Origin: Alphaproteobacteria bacterium
GTDB lineage: Bacteria > Pseudomonadota > Alphaproteobacteria > Rhizobiales > Aestuariivirgaceae
Length of the DNA stretch: 64,000 bases
NCBI GenBank assembly: GCA_024642465.1
Contig: JAHEBA010000001.1
Location: 62,001 to 126,000, forward strand
Reading direction: 5' to 3'
Under the pieces are notes generated by a model that had not been told where the DNA came from, made no database searches, and was given only the letters and a program-made list of their open reading frames with translations. The first letter of the stretch is position 1, and every line of letters begins with the position of its first letter. This document shows positions 1-9,580 of the stretch, piece by piece. The position numbers were made by a program, and so were the translations under genes.

Positions 1-773
1 CTGTCCTTGTCCACAAGGTGGCGCACCACGGTAAAGTGGTTGTCACCCTCCACCGGCACCCAGCAGCAGTCCAGCCCCGCGCCAAGCCATACTGCTGCCA
101 GCGTTTCGCTCTGGCGGTGATATTCGCATGACTCATCGCCGCCGACCCAGGCTTCGAAGCGGCCATGCTTCGGCGGCGCCCAGGTGAGCGGGCTCGCTGA
201 GCGTGCGACCGGTTCATCCATCTTTAGCGCGTCGTTGACGTAGACCGGCAGCAGCGGGCGCAGGTCGTACAGGCCCGATATGCCCATGCCGGACATGACA
301 AGATCCGCCGGCGCATCATGCGCAGTCCAATCCGCCGCCATCATGCATGCGGCCAGATGCCCGCCCGCAGAGTGACCGGCGACGACCAGCTTGCGCCCGT
401 GCGTGCGCCAGAGTTGAAGGCAGAACGCCTGTATGTCGTCGATGATGTCAGCAATGCCCACCTCCGGAGCCAGCCGGTACGACGGGATGGCGACATCCAG
501 CCCGTTGGCGTTGCAACCGGCCGCCATGTGGCTGAACTGGGTGCGGTGCAGACCCTGCCAGTAGCCGCCGTGTATGAACACGACGAGCGGTGCACCGGCA
601 TCGCCGCCGCTGGCGAACAGGTCGAAGGCATGGCGTTCATGGTCCCCATAGGCAAGCCCCAGCGATTGGGGGTGCGCCGCGCGGTAGGCCTCGGCGTCCT
701 TCACCCAACCGGCGACGATGTCGGGGTGGTTGGGCACCATGGCGCGATTGTTGTACTGGGCGTTCAAATCCAT
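1..773 (-). CDS. alpha/beta hydrolase (kynurenine formamidase/esterase-like), C-terminus truncated by window edge
   Basis: Open minus-strand frame from ATG at 773 to window edge; MDLNAQYNNRAMVPNHPDIV...VFIHGGYWQG...VAGHSAGGHLA; HGGYW and GHSAGG motifs. Absent from the ORF track because it has no in-window stop. Confidence 0.8.
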   Translation of the reverse strand, partial: MDLNAQYNNRAMVPNHPDIVAGWVKDAEAYRAAHPQSLGLAYGDHERHAFDLFASGGDAGAPLVVFIHGGYWQGLHRTQFSHMAAGCNANGLDVAIPSYRLAPEVGIADIIDDIQAFCLQLWRTHGRKLVVAGHSAGGHLAACMMAADWTAHDAPADLVMSGMGISGLYDLRPLLPVYVNDALKMDEPVARSASPLTWAPPKHGRFEAWVGGDESCEYHRQSETLAAVWLGAGLDCCWVPVEGDNHFTVVRHLVDKD

Positions 774-877
774 GGGGCGGGTTCTGCCAGATTTCTGCAG
801 CCTGGCCAAGGCTGTCTAGAGCAATGCCGGGAAATGTGGAAACCGGTTTTCAGTCCGGCATTGCGGCCAGGACAAAA

Positions 878-1612
878 TCAGATATCGAATTCCTCGATCT
901 TCTCCACTGCCTTGCGCAGCTGTTCGGACCAGGTGGCCGACAGCTTGGAGAAATACGGGTCATCCTTCTCGATCCGCCGCAACCGGTCGATGGCCAGTGT
1001 ATCCTTGTTGTAGACCACCAGATCGATCGGCATGCCCACAGAAAGGTTCGAACGCAGCGTGGAGTCGAACGACAGCAGTACCACCTTGGCCGCCTCGCCC
1101 AGCCGCATGTCGCGCCCGACCACCCGGTCGAGGATCGGCTTCCCGTACTTGTGCTCGCCGATCTGGAAGAACGGCGTATCGGACTTCGCCTCGATGAAAT
1201 TGCCTTCCGCATAGATGTGGAACAGCCGTGGCTCTTCCTTGCCGATCTGGCCGCCGAAGATGAACTGCGCCGAGAAGGCATCGCCGCTCAGGCCCTCGTC
1301 CGTGTGGGACTTGCGAACGGTCTTGAGCGCGCGGCCCACCAGCTTCGCCGCCTGGTACATCGAGTTGACGCTGGTCAGCGTGGCCTCGCCGTCGGTGCCG
1401 CCGCCGGCCTTCATGGCCTCGTCGAGGTCGGCGATCACGGCTTGCGTCACGGCCAGGTTGCCCGCCGACAGCACGATGAACACCCGCTCGCCGCGCACCT
1501 CCCAGGTGTGCAGCTTGCGGAATGAGGCAATGTTGTCGAGCCCAGCATTGGTGCGGGTATCGGCAGCCATGACGAGGCCGCGGTTGAGTTTGAGGCCGAC
1601 GCAGTAGGTCAT
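878..1612 (-). CDS. Anbu-type proteasome-like peptidase (bacterial proteasome homologue)
   Basis: MTYCVGLKLNRGLVMAADTRTNAGLDNI... Ntn-hydrolase N-terminus; adjacent to the transglutaminase/alpha-E/ATP-grasp genes typical of Anbu loci. Confidence 0.9.
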   Translation of the reverse strand: MTYCVGLKLNRGLVMAADTRTNAGLDNIASFRKLHTWEVRGERVFIVLSAGNLAVTQAVIADLDEAMKAGGGTDGEATLTSVNSMYQAAKLVGRALKTVRKSHTDEGLSGDAFSAQFIFGGQIGKEEPRLFHIYAEGNFIEAKSDTPFFQIGEHKYGKPILDRVVGRDMRLGEAAKVVLLSFDSTLRSNLSVGMPIDLVVYNKDTLAIDRLRRIEKDDPYFSKLSATWSEQLRKAVEKIEEFDI

Positions 1613-1667
1613 CGAGGAAGTGCTTCCGGCAGCGGGCTAAAGAAAATCCCTTGAAGGTGGCAAAACG

Positions 1668-2480
1668 CTACTGCGCTGCAGCCGGGTCGACAAGTACTTC
1701 CACGCGCAGGTGTTCGCCGGACCTGTTGTACCCGCGACGGATGCCTTTCACCGGCCGTGCCCCGTTCACGTCCATCGCCACGGCCACGCGCACGTACCGC
1801 TCGTCCGGGCACGTCCGGTTGGCAACGTCGAAGCCCACCCAACCCAGGTCCGCCACGTACGCCTCGGCCCAGGCGTGGCTCGCCTCGGCCAGTTCACCCG
1901 GCGTGGTCGCCATGTAGCCAGACACGTAGCGCGCCGGTACGCCCAGTTCCCGCGCGGCCGAAATGAACACGTGGGCATGGTCCTGGCACACGCCCCTGCC
2001 TTCCTTCAGTGCTTCGGCAGCCGTGGTATGGGCGTGGCTGGCGCCGATCTCATAGTCTATGGCATCGCGCACGCTGCCCATCAGCGCGTGCAGCAGGTCC
2101 AGGCCAGTTTCGCACTCGTGCTTGCGGGCAAGAGTGCGGATGGCGGCATTGGGCAGGGTGACGGCCGTCGGCGTTAGGTAGGCGCCGAGCGGCACCATCG
2201 AATTGTCAGGTCCGATCATCCCGGCGGTGTCGGTTGTCTCCACGCTACCTTCGGCAACCACCTCCACCTCGTCGGATTCAAGCTGCGAGTTGACTAGGTG
2301 GGTGACGTTGCCGAATGCATCCGCATAGACCAAGGCGTGCTCCATGCCCGGCGCGTTCACCTGCCAGTCCAGCACCGTCTGTTCCGCGCCTGACTGCGGC
2401 GTCAGGTGCAACCGCTGGATCAGCTGGCCGCCCGGCTGGTCATAATTGTAGAATGTGGAATGCCTGATCTTCAGTTTCAT
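1668..2480 (-). CDS. transglutaminase-like family protein
   Basis: EGRGVCQDHAHVFISAARELGVPARYVSGY...EASHAWAEAYV (Cys/His catalytic motifs); 4-nt overlap with upstream gene. Confidence 0.9.
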   Translation of the reverse strand: MKLKIRHSTFYNYDQPGGQLIQRLHLTPQSGAEQTVLDWQVNAPGMEHALVYADAFGNVTHLVNSQLESDEVEVVAEGSVETTDTAGMIGPDNSMVPLGAYLTPTAVTLPNAAIRTLARKHECETGLDLLHALMGSVRDAIDYEIGASHAHTTAAEALKEGRGVCQDHAHVFISAARELGVPARYVSGYMATTPGELAEASHAWAEAYVADLGWVGFDVANRTCPDERYVRVAVAMDVNGARPVKGIRRGYNRSGEHLRVEVLVDPAAAQ

Positions 2481-3427
2481 TGGAAATTGTAGGCGTTGGC
2501 GATTTCGGAGGTCAGCCGGTTGTTGTCCACGATGAAGTCGACAAGGAATTCATGCAATCCCGACTGGAATATGGCCTCCATGTCCGCGCCTGCCAGCTTT
2601 CTCAGCGTTCTCTCCGCGATGTCGTTGCCGTCCGTGCGCGTGCCATAGTCAGCGGCGAGGTCGTTCAGGCTGCGGGTGATCCAGTTGTAGCAGAATATCA
2701 GCGAACGCGGCATCGCCGGGTTGAGGATCAGGAATTGTGCCACGTTCCATGGCTGGTAACTGGCGTCCTTGTAGGCCCAGCGGTAGGCCCGGTGCGCCGA
2801 AACCGACCGCAGCAGCGATGCCCACTGCTGCTGGTCGATTGCGCTGCCTGGACCCGAGCCACGCGGCAACAGGATGTGATATTTCACGTCGAGTATGCGC
2901 GCGGTGTTGTCGGCCCGCTCCACGAACGCGCCGGCCTGGCTGAAGTGAAAGCTGTCGAGGCGCAGCGCCGTTCCCAGCATCGCGCCGCGGAACAGCATGG
3001 AGCGCTGCTTGATCCAGTCCAGAAGGCCCGGCAGTTTGTCCGAACTCAGGTGCGAGGCGCGCAGCTGGCTCAACTCGTTCCACGTCGAATTCAGGCTCTC
3101 CCACACGTCGCGGCTCAGCGACGTGCGCACCGAGCGGCCGTTGTTGCGCGCCGTCTCCATGCACGAGCGGATGGAGGAGGGGTTCTCCCGGTCGAGCACC
3201 AGGTGCTGGATCACGTTCTCCTTGCTCGCCTCGTCGTACTTGGCATCGAAGGTCGCCTCGCACTGGGCGCTGATCAGCACCGAGCGCCAGTCATTGGTGT
3301 GGCCGCGAAATGGCTTCGGCATCAGCGAGATGCGGTAGCTCACCTCGACGAGGCGTGCCATGTTTTCCGCCCGCTCCACGTAACGGGCCATCCAGAACAG
3401 AGAGGCGGCGTTTCTTCCCAGGAGCAT
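2477..3427 (-). CDS. alpha-E domain-containing protein
   Basis: MLLGRNAASLFWMARYVERAENMARLVEV, characteristic alpha-E N-terminus; operon context. Confidence 0.9.
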   Translation of the reverse strand: MLLGRNAASLFWMARYVERAENMARLVEVSYRISLMPKPFRGHTNDWRSVLISAQCEATFDAKYDEASKENVIQHLVLDRENPSSIRSCMETARNNGRSVRTSLSRDVWESLNSTWNELSQLRASHLSSDKLPGLLDWIKQRSMLFRGAMLGTALRLDSFHFSQAGAFVERADNTARILDVKYHILLPRGSGPGSAIDQQQWASLLRSVSAHRAYRWAYKDASYQPWNVAQFLILNPAMPRSLIFCYNWITRSLNDLAADYGTRTDGNDIAERTLRKLAGADMEAIFQSGLHEFLVDFIVDNNRLTSEIANAYNFQ

Positions 3428-3432
3428 GGTGT

Positions 3433-4848
3433 TCAGTCCTCCAGCACCCAGGTGTCTTTGGTGCCGCCGCCCTGCGACGAGTTCACCACCAGCGAGCCCG
3501 CCTTCATGGCCACGCGGGTGAAGCCACCCGGCGTGATGCGGATCTGGTCGCCGGTCAACACGAACGGACGAAGGTCGACGTGCCGTGGCGCCACGCCGGA
3601 CTTGACGAAGGTCGGCGCGCTCGACAGCGCCAGTGTCGGCTGGGCGATGTAGTTGTCGGGCCGTTTCTTCAGGATTTCACGGAACGTGGTGATCTCCTTC
3701 TTGCTGGCGGTGGGGCCGACCAGCATGCCGTAACCGCCCGAGCCGTGCACCTCCTTCACCACCAGTTCCGGCAGGTGATCGAGCACGTACTTGAGTGATT
3801 CATCCTCCGAACAACGCCACGTAGGTACATTGTTCAACAACGGTTTTTCGCCGGTGTAGAACTCCACGATGTCGGGCATGAACGAATAGATCGCCTTGTC
3901 GTCGGCAATGCCAGTGCCGGGTGCGTTGACGATGGTCACGTGGCCCGCCCGGTAGGCGTCGAAGATGCCGGGCACGCCAAGCGTCGAATCCGGGTTGAAG
4001 GTCAGCGGGTCAAGGAACGCATCGTCGATGCGCCGGTACACCACGTCTACCCGGACAGGATCGCGCGTGGTGCGCATGTAAAGGAAGCCCCCATCGACAT
4101 ACAGGTCGTCGCCGGTGCAAAGCTGCACGCCCATCTCGTCGGCCAGGAAGGCGTGCTCGAAGAACGCGGAGTTGTAGATGCCCGGCGTCAGCACGATGCA
4201 CGTCGGCTCGCCCTCGCAGGCGGGCGGCGCCACGGAGTCCAGCGTCCGGCGCAGCATCTGCGGATAGTGCTCGATAGCCGCCACCCGGTGCCGGGCGAAC
4301 AGGTCCGGGAACAGGTACATCATCGCCTCTCGGTCCTCGAGCATGTAGGACACACCCGACGGTGTGCGGCAGTTGTCCTCCAGCACGTAGAACTCGTCCT
4401 CGCCCACGCGCACGATGTCGGTGCCGATGATGTGGGCATAGACGTTGCGGGCAGGGGTCATGCCTGCCATCTGCGGCAGGTAGGCCTCGTTCTGCAGCAC
4501 CAGCGCTGAAGGCACCCGGCCCGCGCGCAGAATCTCCTGGCGGTGATAGATGTCGTCGATGAAGGCATTGAGCGCCGCGACGCGCTGGCGGATGCCGGCT
4601 TCCAGCCTGCGCCATTCGCTGGCGGCGAAGATACGCGGAATGATGTCGAACGGGATCAGCCGTTCCGCCGCTTCCTCGTTGCCATAGACGGCGAAGGTAA
4701 TGCCGAGGCGGCGGAAAATCGATTCAGCTTCGCGGATCTTGGCGCGCAGGTCGGCGGGCGACTGGGTGTCGAGCCATTGCTTCAGGATCGCGTATGGCGC
4801 GCGTACCTGCCCGTCCGGCCCCAGCATTTCATTGAAGTTCTCAGCCAT
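3433..4848 (-). CDS. circularly permuted type 2 ATP-grasp protein
   Basis: GLTPA-type family sequence ...VLTPGIYNSAFFEHAFLADEMGVQLCTGDDL...VVKEVHGSGGYGMLVGP...; operon context. Confidence 0.9.
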   Translation of the reverse strand: MAENFNEMLGPDGQVRAPYAILKQWLDTQSPADLRAKIREAESIFRRLGITFAVYGNEEAAERLIPFDIIPRIFAASEWRRLEAGIRQRVAALNAFIDDIYHRQEILRAGRVPSALVLQNEAYLPQMAGMTPARNVYAHIIGTDIVRVGEDEFYVLEDNCRTPSGVSYMLEDREAMMYLFPDLFARHRVAAIEHYPQMLRRTLDSVAPPACEGEPTCIVLTPGIYNSAFFEHAFLADEMGVQLCTGDDLYVDGGFLYMRTTRDPVRVDVVYRRIDDAFLDPLTFNPDSTLGVPGIFDAYRAGHVTIVNAPGTGIADDKAIYSFMPDIVEFYTGEKPLLNNVPTWRCSEDESLKYVLDHLPELVVKEVHGSGGYGMLVGPTASKKEITTFREILKKRPDNYIAQPTLALSSAPTFVKSGVAPRHVDLRPFVLTGDQIRITPGGFTRVAMKAGSLVVNSSQGGGTKDTWVLED

Positions 4849-5145
4849 CGTGACACCCAGTATTGCGCGTCACGGCGCTGACACAAAGCCCAGATTTTAG
4901 GCAGAGGGTGCATATGCCTTGAACTTGCCAAGCCGACACAAGCCGTGCCATCTTCTTTGCACCATGTTCTTCAGGATCGGAAAAACTGGCTGTCTGAGCC
5001 TGCGCGATCAGCGCGTGAACCACGACGAGGTTCTGCTGAATTGCGCCCGCATCGGCTTCAACCCTTAAGTTCTCCATGATCGCCTGAGCGGGCTCGCGCA
5101 ACTTTTTGCGCAGGCTCTTTCCCCGGATCATCTTGGAGCACTCCC

Positions 5146-6522
5146 ATGAACAAGAACCTGAATATCGAGGAACTGGTCGCCGCTGATACCGCGCACCACT
5201 TCCACCCCTTCACCGACCACAAGTCATTCCATGCCGGCGGCGGCGCCCGCGTCATCACCCACGCCAAGGGCGTCTACATCTGGGATGGCAAGGGCAACAA
5301 GATGCTCGACGCCATGGCCGGGCTATGGTGCGTAAACGTCGGCTATGGCCGCAAGGAACTGGCCGAGGCTGCCTACCAGCAGATGCTCGACCTGCCGTTC
5401 TACAACACCTTCTTCAAGACCACGACGGTGCCCGCCACACTGCTGGCCGAGAAGGTTGCGAGCCTGCTGCCCGAGCGCTTCAACCAGGTGTTCTTCGTGA
5501 ACTCCGGCTCCGAAGCCAACGACACCATGGTGCGCTTCATGCGCCGCTACTGGGAGATCAAGGGCCAGCCCGAGCGCATGCACTTCATCGCCCGCCGCCG
5601 CGCCTACCACGGCTCGACCTGCATTTCCGCTTCGCTGGGCGGCATGTCGGCGATGCATTCGCAAGGCGGCCTGCCGCTGCCCGGCTTCCACCACGTGCAG
5701 GAACCGGACTGGTTCCAGTGCGGCGGAGACATGAGCCCGGAAGAATTCGGCCTCAAGGCGGCAAAGGAAGTCGAGGACAAGATTCTCGAACTGGGGCCAG
5801 AAAAGGTTGCAGCCTTCGTCGGCGAGCCGATCCAGGGGGCAGGCGGCGTGCTGGTGCCGCCGTCGACCTATTGGCCCGAGATCCAGAAGATCTGCGGCAA
5901 GTACGGCATCCCCATCGTGGCCGACGAGGTGATTTGCGGTTTCGGGCGCGCCGGCAAGTGGTTCGGCCACCAGACGATGGGCTTCGAACCCGACGTGGTG
6001 ATCATGGCCAAGGGCCTGTCCTCCGGCTACCAGCCCATCGGCGCAGTCGCCATCTCCGACAAGCTGATCGGCGAATTCTTCGAAAAGGGCGGTGAGTTCT
6101 TCCACGGCTACACATATTCCGGTCACCCGGTGGCCTGTGCCGTGGCGCTGGAGAACCTGCGCATCATCGAGGACGAGGACATGGTCGGCAATGCCGCGCG
6201 CATGGAAGCCGTGGTGAAGGAAAAGATCGGCGCGCTGGCTGATCACCCGATCGTCGGCGAAGTCCGCGTCAAGGGCCTTATCGGCGCCATCGAACTGGTC
6301 AAGAACAAGAACACCCGCGAGCGTTTCGACGACTGGGGCCGCGTCGGCACCATCTGCCGCGACCATTGCTTCGCCAACAACCTCGTCATGCGCGCCTGCT
6401 GGGACACCATGGTGTTCTCGCCGCCCCTGTGCATCACCGAGGCGGAGATTGACGAGTGGGCGAAGCTTGCCCGCATTGCCCTCGACAAAACCTGGGCGGA
6501 CGTCAAGCACGAGGCAGAGTAG
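5146..6522 (+). CDS. class III (omega) aminotransferase, putrescine/spermidine-pyruvate aminotransferase-like
   Basis: PLP motifs VNSGSEANDTM, DEVICGFGRAGKWFG, AKGLSSGYQPIGA; next to polyamine-type ABC transporter. Confidence 0.85.
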   Translation: MNKNLNIEELVAADTAHHFHPFTDHKSFHAGGGARVITHAKGVYIWDGKGNKMLDAMAGLWCVNVGYGRKELAEAAYQQMLDLPFYNTFFKTTTVPATLLAEKVASLLPERFNQVFFVNSGSEANDTMVRFMRRYWEIKGQPERMHFIARRRAYHGSTCISASLGGMSAMHSQGGLPLPGFHHVQEPDWFQCGGDMSPEEFGLKAAKEVEDKILELGPEKVAAFVGEPIQGAGGVLVPPSTYWPEIQKICGKYGIPIVADEVICGFGRAGKWFGHQTMGFEPDVVIMAKGLSSGYQPIGAVAISDKLIGEFFEKGGEFFHGYTYSGHPVACAVALENLRIIEDEDMVGNAARMEAVVKEKIGALADHPIVGEVRVKGLIGAIELVKNKNTRERFDDWGRVGTICRDHCFANNLVMRACWDTMVFSPPLCITEAEIDEWAKLARIALDKTWADVKHEAE

Positions 6523-6654
6523 GGGCCAAGCACTTAAAATCAGCCGTTGAATCCGGCTGCATAGTGTTTAACACTGCGATCAGTTTCCGGCTGCCACGAC
6601 CCCTCGCTGACGATGAGCGGCAGCCGGCAAATCAGGAAACAGGGAGTAACTTGA

Positions 6655-7725
6655 ATGACCTACAAACCACGCTTTATGACCTCGCGCCGTTCGGTCCTGA
6701 AGGGTACGGGTGCAGCCTTCATCGGTCTCACCTTCATGCCTTACAAGGCGATGGCCGAGGAAGAAAAGAAGCTGAACTTCTACAACTGGGACACCTACAT
6801 CGGCGAAAACACGCTGGCCGATTTCAACAAGGCGACCGGCATTGAGGTGAAGATGGACCTCTACGCCGACAACGCAGAGCTGTTCGCCAAGCTGAAGGAA
6901 GGCAATCCCGGTTATGACGTCATCGTGCCGACCAACGACTACGTTGAGCGCATGATTGCCGCCGGCATGCTGGAAGAGCTGGATCACTCCAAGATCCTGA
7001 ACATGTCCAACATCGCCGACGCCTTCAAGGACGCCGCGTTCGACCCCGGCCGCAAGCACTCCATCCCCTACATGTGGGGCACGCTTGGCCACGGCTACCG
7101 CAAGTCGAAGGTTGAGGACGCCGGCAGCTGGAAGGCTTCGCTGGAAGGCGACACCCATGCCGGCCGCATCGCGCTGCTGGGCGATGGCGAAAGCGTCATC
7201 GGCATCGCGCTGAAGTACCTTGGCCACTCGTTCAACTCGGTCGACCCGGCCGAGATGAAGGCCGCCGAGGAACTCCTCATCGCCGGCAAGAAGAACGTCA
7301 AGGCCTACGCAGACGACAACGGCCAGGACCTGCTCGCTTCCGGTGAAGTCGACCTGGCGATGGAGTGGAACGGCGACATCATCCAGGTGATGGCCGAAGA
7401 CGAGGACCTCAGCTATGTGGTGCCGTCGGAAGGTTCGCTGCTGTGGCAGGACTGCGTGTGTATCCCGAAGGGCGCACCGCACCCCGACAACGCCCACGCT
7501 TTCCTCAACTACATCCTGGATGCTGATGCCGGCGCGCACATTGCCGACACCATCCAGTACGCCACGGCCAACGCTGCCGCCAAGGCCAAGATGAGCGAAG
7601 AGTATACCGGCAACCCGGGCATCTTCCCGACCGATGAAGTGATCGCCAAGTGCGAGCCCTCTCTCTATTCGGAAGAGAAGACCAGGCTGCGCTCGGAGTC
7701 GTGGACCCGCATCCAGGCCGCATAA
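6655..7725 (+). CDS. polyamine-type ABC transporter substrate-binding protein (PotD/PotF-like), Tat-like signal
   Basis: SRRSVLKGTGAAFIGL twin-arginine leader; LNFYNWDTYIGENTLADFNKATGIEVKMDLYADNAELFAKLKEG. Confidence 0.9.
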   Translation: MTYKPRFMTSRRSVLKGTGAAFIGLTFMPYKAMAEEEKKLNFYNWDTYIGENTLADFNKATGIEVKMDLYADNAELFAKLKEGNPGYDVIVPTNDYVERMIAAGMLEELDHSKILNMSNIADAFKDAAFDPGRKHSIPYMWGTLGHGYRKSKVEDAGSWKASLEGDTHAGRIALLGDGESVIGIALKYLGHSFNSVDPAEMKAAEELLIAGKKNVKAYADDNGQDLLASGEVDLAMEWNGDIIQVMAEDEDLSYVVPSEGSLLWQDCVCIPKGAPHPDNAHAFLNYILDADAGAHIADTIQYATANAAAKAKMSEEYTGNPGIFPTDEVIAKCEPSLYSEEKTRLRSESWTRIQAA

Positions 7726-7750
7726 TCGGTTCTGACGGCACAAATAGGCA

Positions 7751-7775
7751 GGCCGGACCGGCGCGCGGTCCGGCC
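7751..7775 (+). other. intercistronic stem-loop (10-bp perfect stem, 5-nt loop)
   Basis: GGCCGGACCG gcgcg CGGTCCGGCC between substrate-binding protein stop (7725) and permease start (7802). Confidence 0.8.
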
Positions 7776-7801
7776 TCGCCAAAAGCGGGTGGGCGCTCAT
7801 C

Positions 7802-8692
7802 TTGGAAAACTGGAAAGAAAACAGGGTTGTCTTCTGGGTCACCGCACTGCCGGGAATCTTCTGGCTGACGGTCTTCTTTCTCATACCGCTTGCCCTGATC
7901 TGGGGCATGTCCTTCGGCGAAAAGACCTCGATCGTAGATATCGAGATCACCGGCACCTTCGCCAACTACGCCCGCGCCTTCAAGGAGGTCTACCTACTCA
8001 TTATCTGGAAATCGATCTGGATCAGCGCGATTGCCTGCGCGCTTTGCCTGGCCATTGCCTATCCGATCGCCTTCGGTATCTGTTTCTCGCCGCCGCGATG
8101 GCGGCCGCTGCTTCTGCTTCTCATCATCCTGCCGTTCTGGATCAACCTGCTGATCCGCACCTACGCGCTGATCGCGGTGTTCAGGACGCGTGGAACCTTG
8201 AACTATTTCCTCGAGTGGCTGTGGAACCTTGCCTTCATGGACAAGCTGATCGGACCGTATGAGCCGCTTGAGCTGCTCTACAACAACGGGGCGGTCATCG
8301 TCGGCATGGTCTACGTGTTCATGCCGTTCATGGTGCTGCCGCTATACGCCACCATCGAGCGGCTCGACCGGTCCTACCTCGAGGCAAGTCTTGACCTCGG
8401 CGCCAGCCAGTGGACCACATTCTGGAAGGTCACCGTGCCGCTCACCATGCCGGGCATCGTGTCCGGCGTGATCCTGGTGTTCATCCCGATGCTCGGCATG
8501 TTCCTGGTGCCGGATCTGCTTGGCGGCACCAATGCCATCATGATCGGCAACGTCATCACCGACCAGTTCAAGGCCGCCAATGACTGGCCGTTCGGCGCGG
8601 CACTGTCGTTCCTACTGATGTACGTCACGTTTCTGGCGCTGGCGCTGCGCGCCTTCATCGGGTCGCGCTCCAGGGGCAGGGTGGGGGTCTGA
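7802..8692 (+). CDS. ABC transporter permease (PotB/PotH-like)
   Basis: multi-TM; EASLDLGASQWTTFWKVTVPLTMPGI (EAA motif). Confidence 0.9.
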   Translation: MENWKENRVVFWVTALPGIFWLTVFFLIPLALIWGMSFGEKTSIVDIEITGTFANYARAFKEVYLLIIWKSIWISAIACALCLAIAYPIAFGICFSPPRWRPLLLLLIILPFWINLLIRTYALIAVFRTRGTLNYFLEWLWNLAFMDKLIGPYEPLELLYNNGAVIVGMVYVFMPFMVLPLYATIERLDRSYLEASLDLGASQWTTFWKVTVPLTMPGIVSGVILVFIPMLGMFLVPDLLGGTNAIMIGNVITDQFKAANDWPFGAALSFLLMYVTFLALALRAFIGSRSRGRVGV

Positions 8693-8694
8693 AC

Positions 8695-9570
8695 ATGGCT
8701 GGAAAAAATCGTTCGCGCGGCCCCCTCGATTACGGCAGATCGCCCTGGCTCATCGGCTTCGGCATCCTGGTCTTCGTGTTGCTCTATGCGCCGATCGTTC
8801 AGCTCATCGCCTTCAGCTTCAACGACTCCAAGCGCAACATTGTCTGGCAGGGCTTTACCACCAAGTACTACAAGGTCGCGTGGGAGAATGCGTCGCTGGT
8901 CGAGGCGTTTACGAACTCCATCGCCATCGCGATCATGTGCACTGTGGTGGCCACGATCATCGGAACTGCAACCGCCCTTTGGCTGTGGCGCTTCCGGTTT
9001 CCGTTCAAGGCCGGCGCGGAAGGCGTCATGGCCTTGCCGATCGTGATCCCGGAAATCTGCATGGGCATCGCGGTGCTGGTGATGTATTCCCGCATTGGCG
9101 GCTGGATGAGAACCTTCGAGAGCGGCCCGATTCACTGGTGGAATGAGCTGTTCTCGATCTGGCCGCTGAATCTGGCGGCCATCACCGCCGCGCACATCGC
9201 ATTCTCGTTCCCGTTCGTGGCTGTGGTCGTTCGCGCCCGCCTTGCCGGGTTCAACCGCGAACTTGAAGAAGCCTCTAAGGACCTGGGCGCCACCGAATGG
9301 CAAACCTTCAGAAACGTGGTGCTGCCGTTCATGATGCCGGGTGTCATTGCCGGTGCGCTGCTGGCCTTCACCCTGTCGCTCGATGACTTCGTCATCACCT
9401 TCTTCACGGCAGGTCCCGAGACCAACACCTTCCCGGTCAAGGTCTACTCGCTGGTCCGCCGCGGTGTGTCGCCCGACATCAACGCCGCCTCCACCGCGCT
9501 CATCGTCATCACGCTGGTTGCCACCGTTCTCGCCATGCGACTGCAGGCGCCGAGCAAGTCCGAAGGCTAG
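8695..9570 (+). CDS. ABC transporter permease (PotC/PotI-like)
   Basis: EEASKDLGATEWQTFRNVVLPFMMPGVIAG EAA motif; operon position. Confidence 0.9.
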   Translation: MAGKNRSRGPLDYGRSPWLIGFGILVFVLLYAPIVQLIAFSFNDSKRNIVWQGFTTKYYKVAWENASLVEAFTNSIAIAIMCTVVATIIGTATALWLWRFRFPFKAGAEGVMALPIVIPEICMGIAVLVMYSRIGGWMRTFESGPIHWWNELFSIWPLNLAAITAAHIAFSFPFVAVVVRARLAGFNRELEEASKDLGATEWQTFRNVVLPFMMPGVIAGALLAFTLSLDDFVITFFTAGPETNTFPVKVYSLVRRGVSPDINAASTALIVITLVATVLAMRLQAPSKSEG

Positions 9571-9580
9571 GTATCGTCTC

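Noticed and set aside
4841-5131. 96-aa minus-strand ORF upstream of the aminotransferase
   Set aside because: Overlaps the start of the ATP-grasp gene and lies in the 5' region of the plus-strand operon; sequence resembles no family I recognise.
5323-6510. Long antisense ORFs (e.g. 5323-6510, 18833-20500, 22880-24181, 26587-28626, 36932-38551, 43108-44133, 55696-57009, 59087-60562)
   Set aside because: All lie opposite well-supported coding genes; high GC suppresses stops on the complementary strand, and their translations are His/Arg/Gly/Val-rich with no domain motifs.
6541-6559. Hairpin CAGCCG ttgaatc CGGCTG after the aminotransferase gene
   Set aside because: Only a 6-bp stem without a U-tract; not convincing as a terminator or riboswitch.
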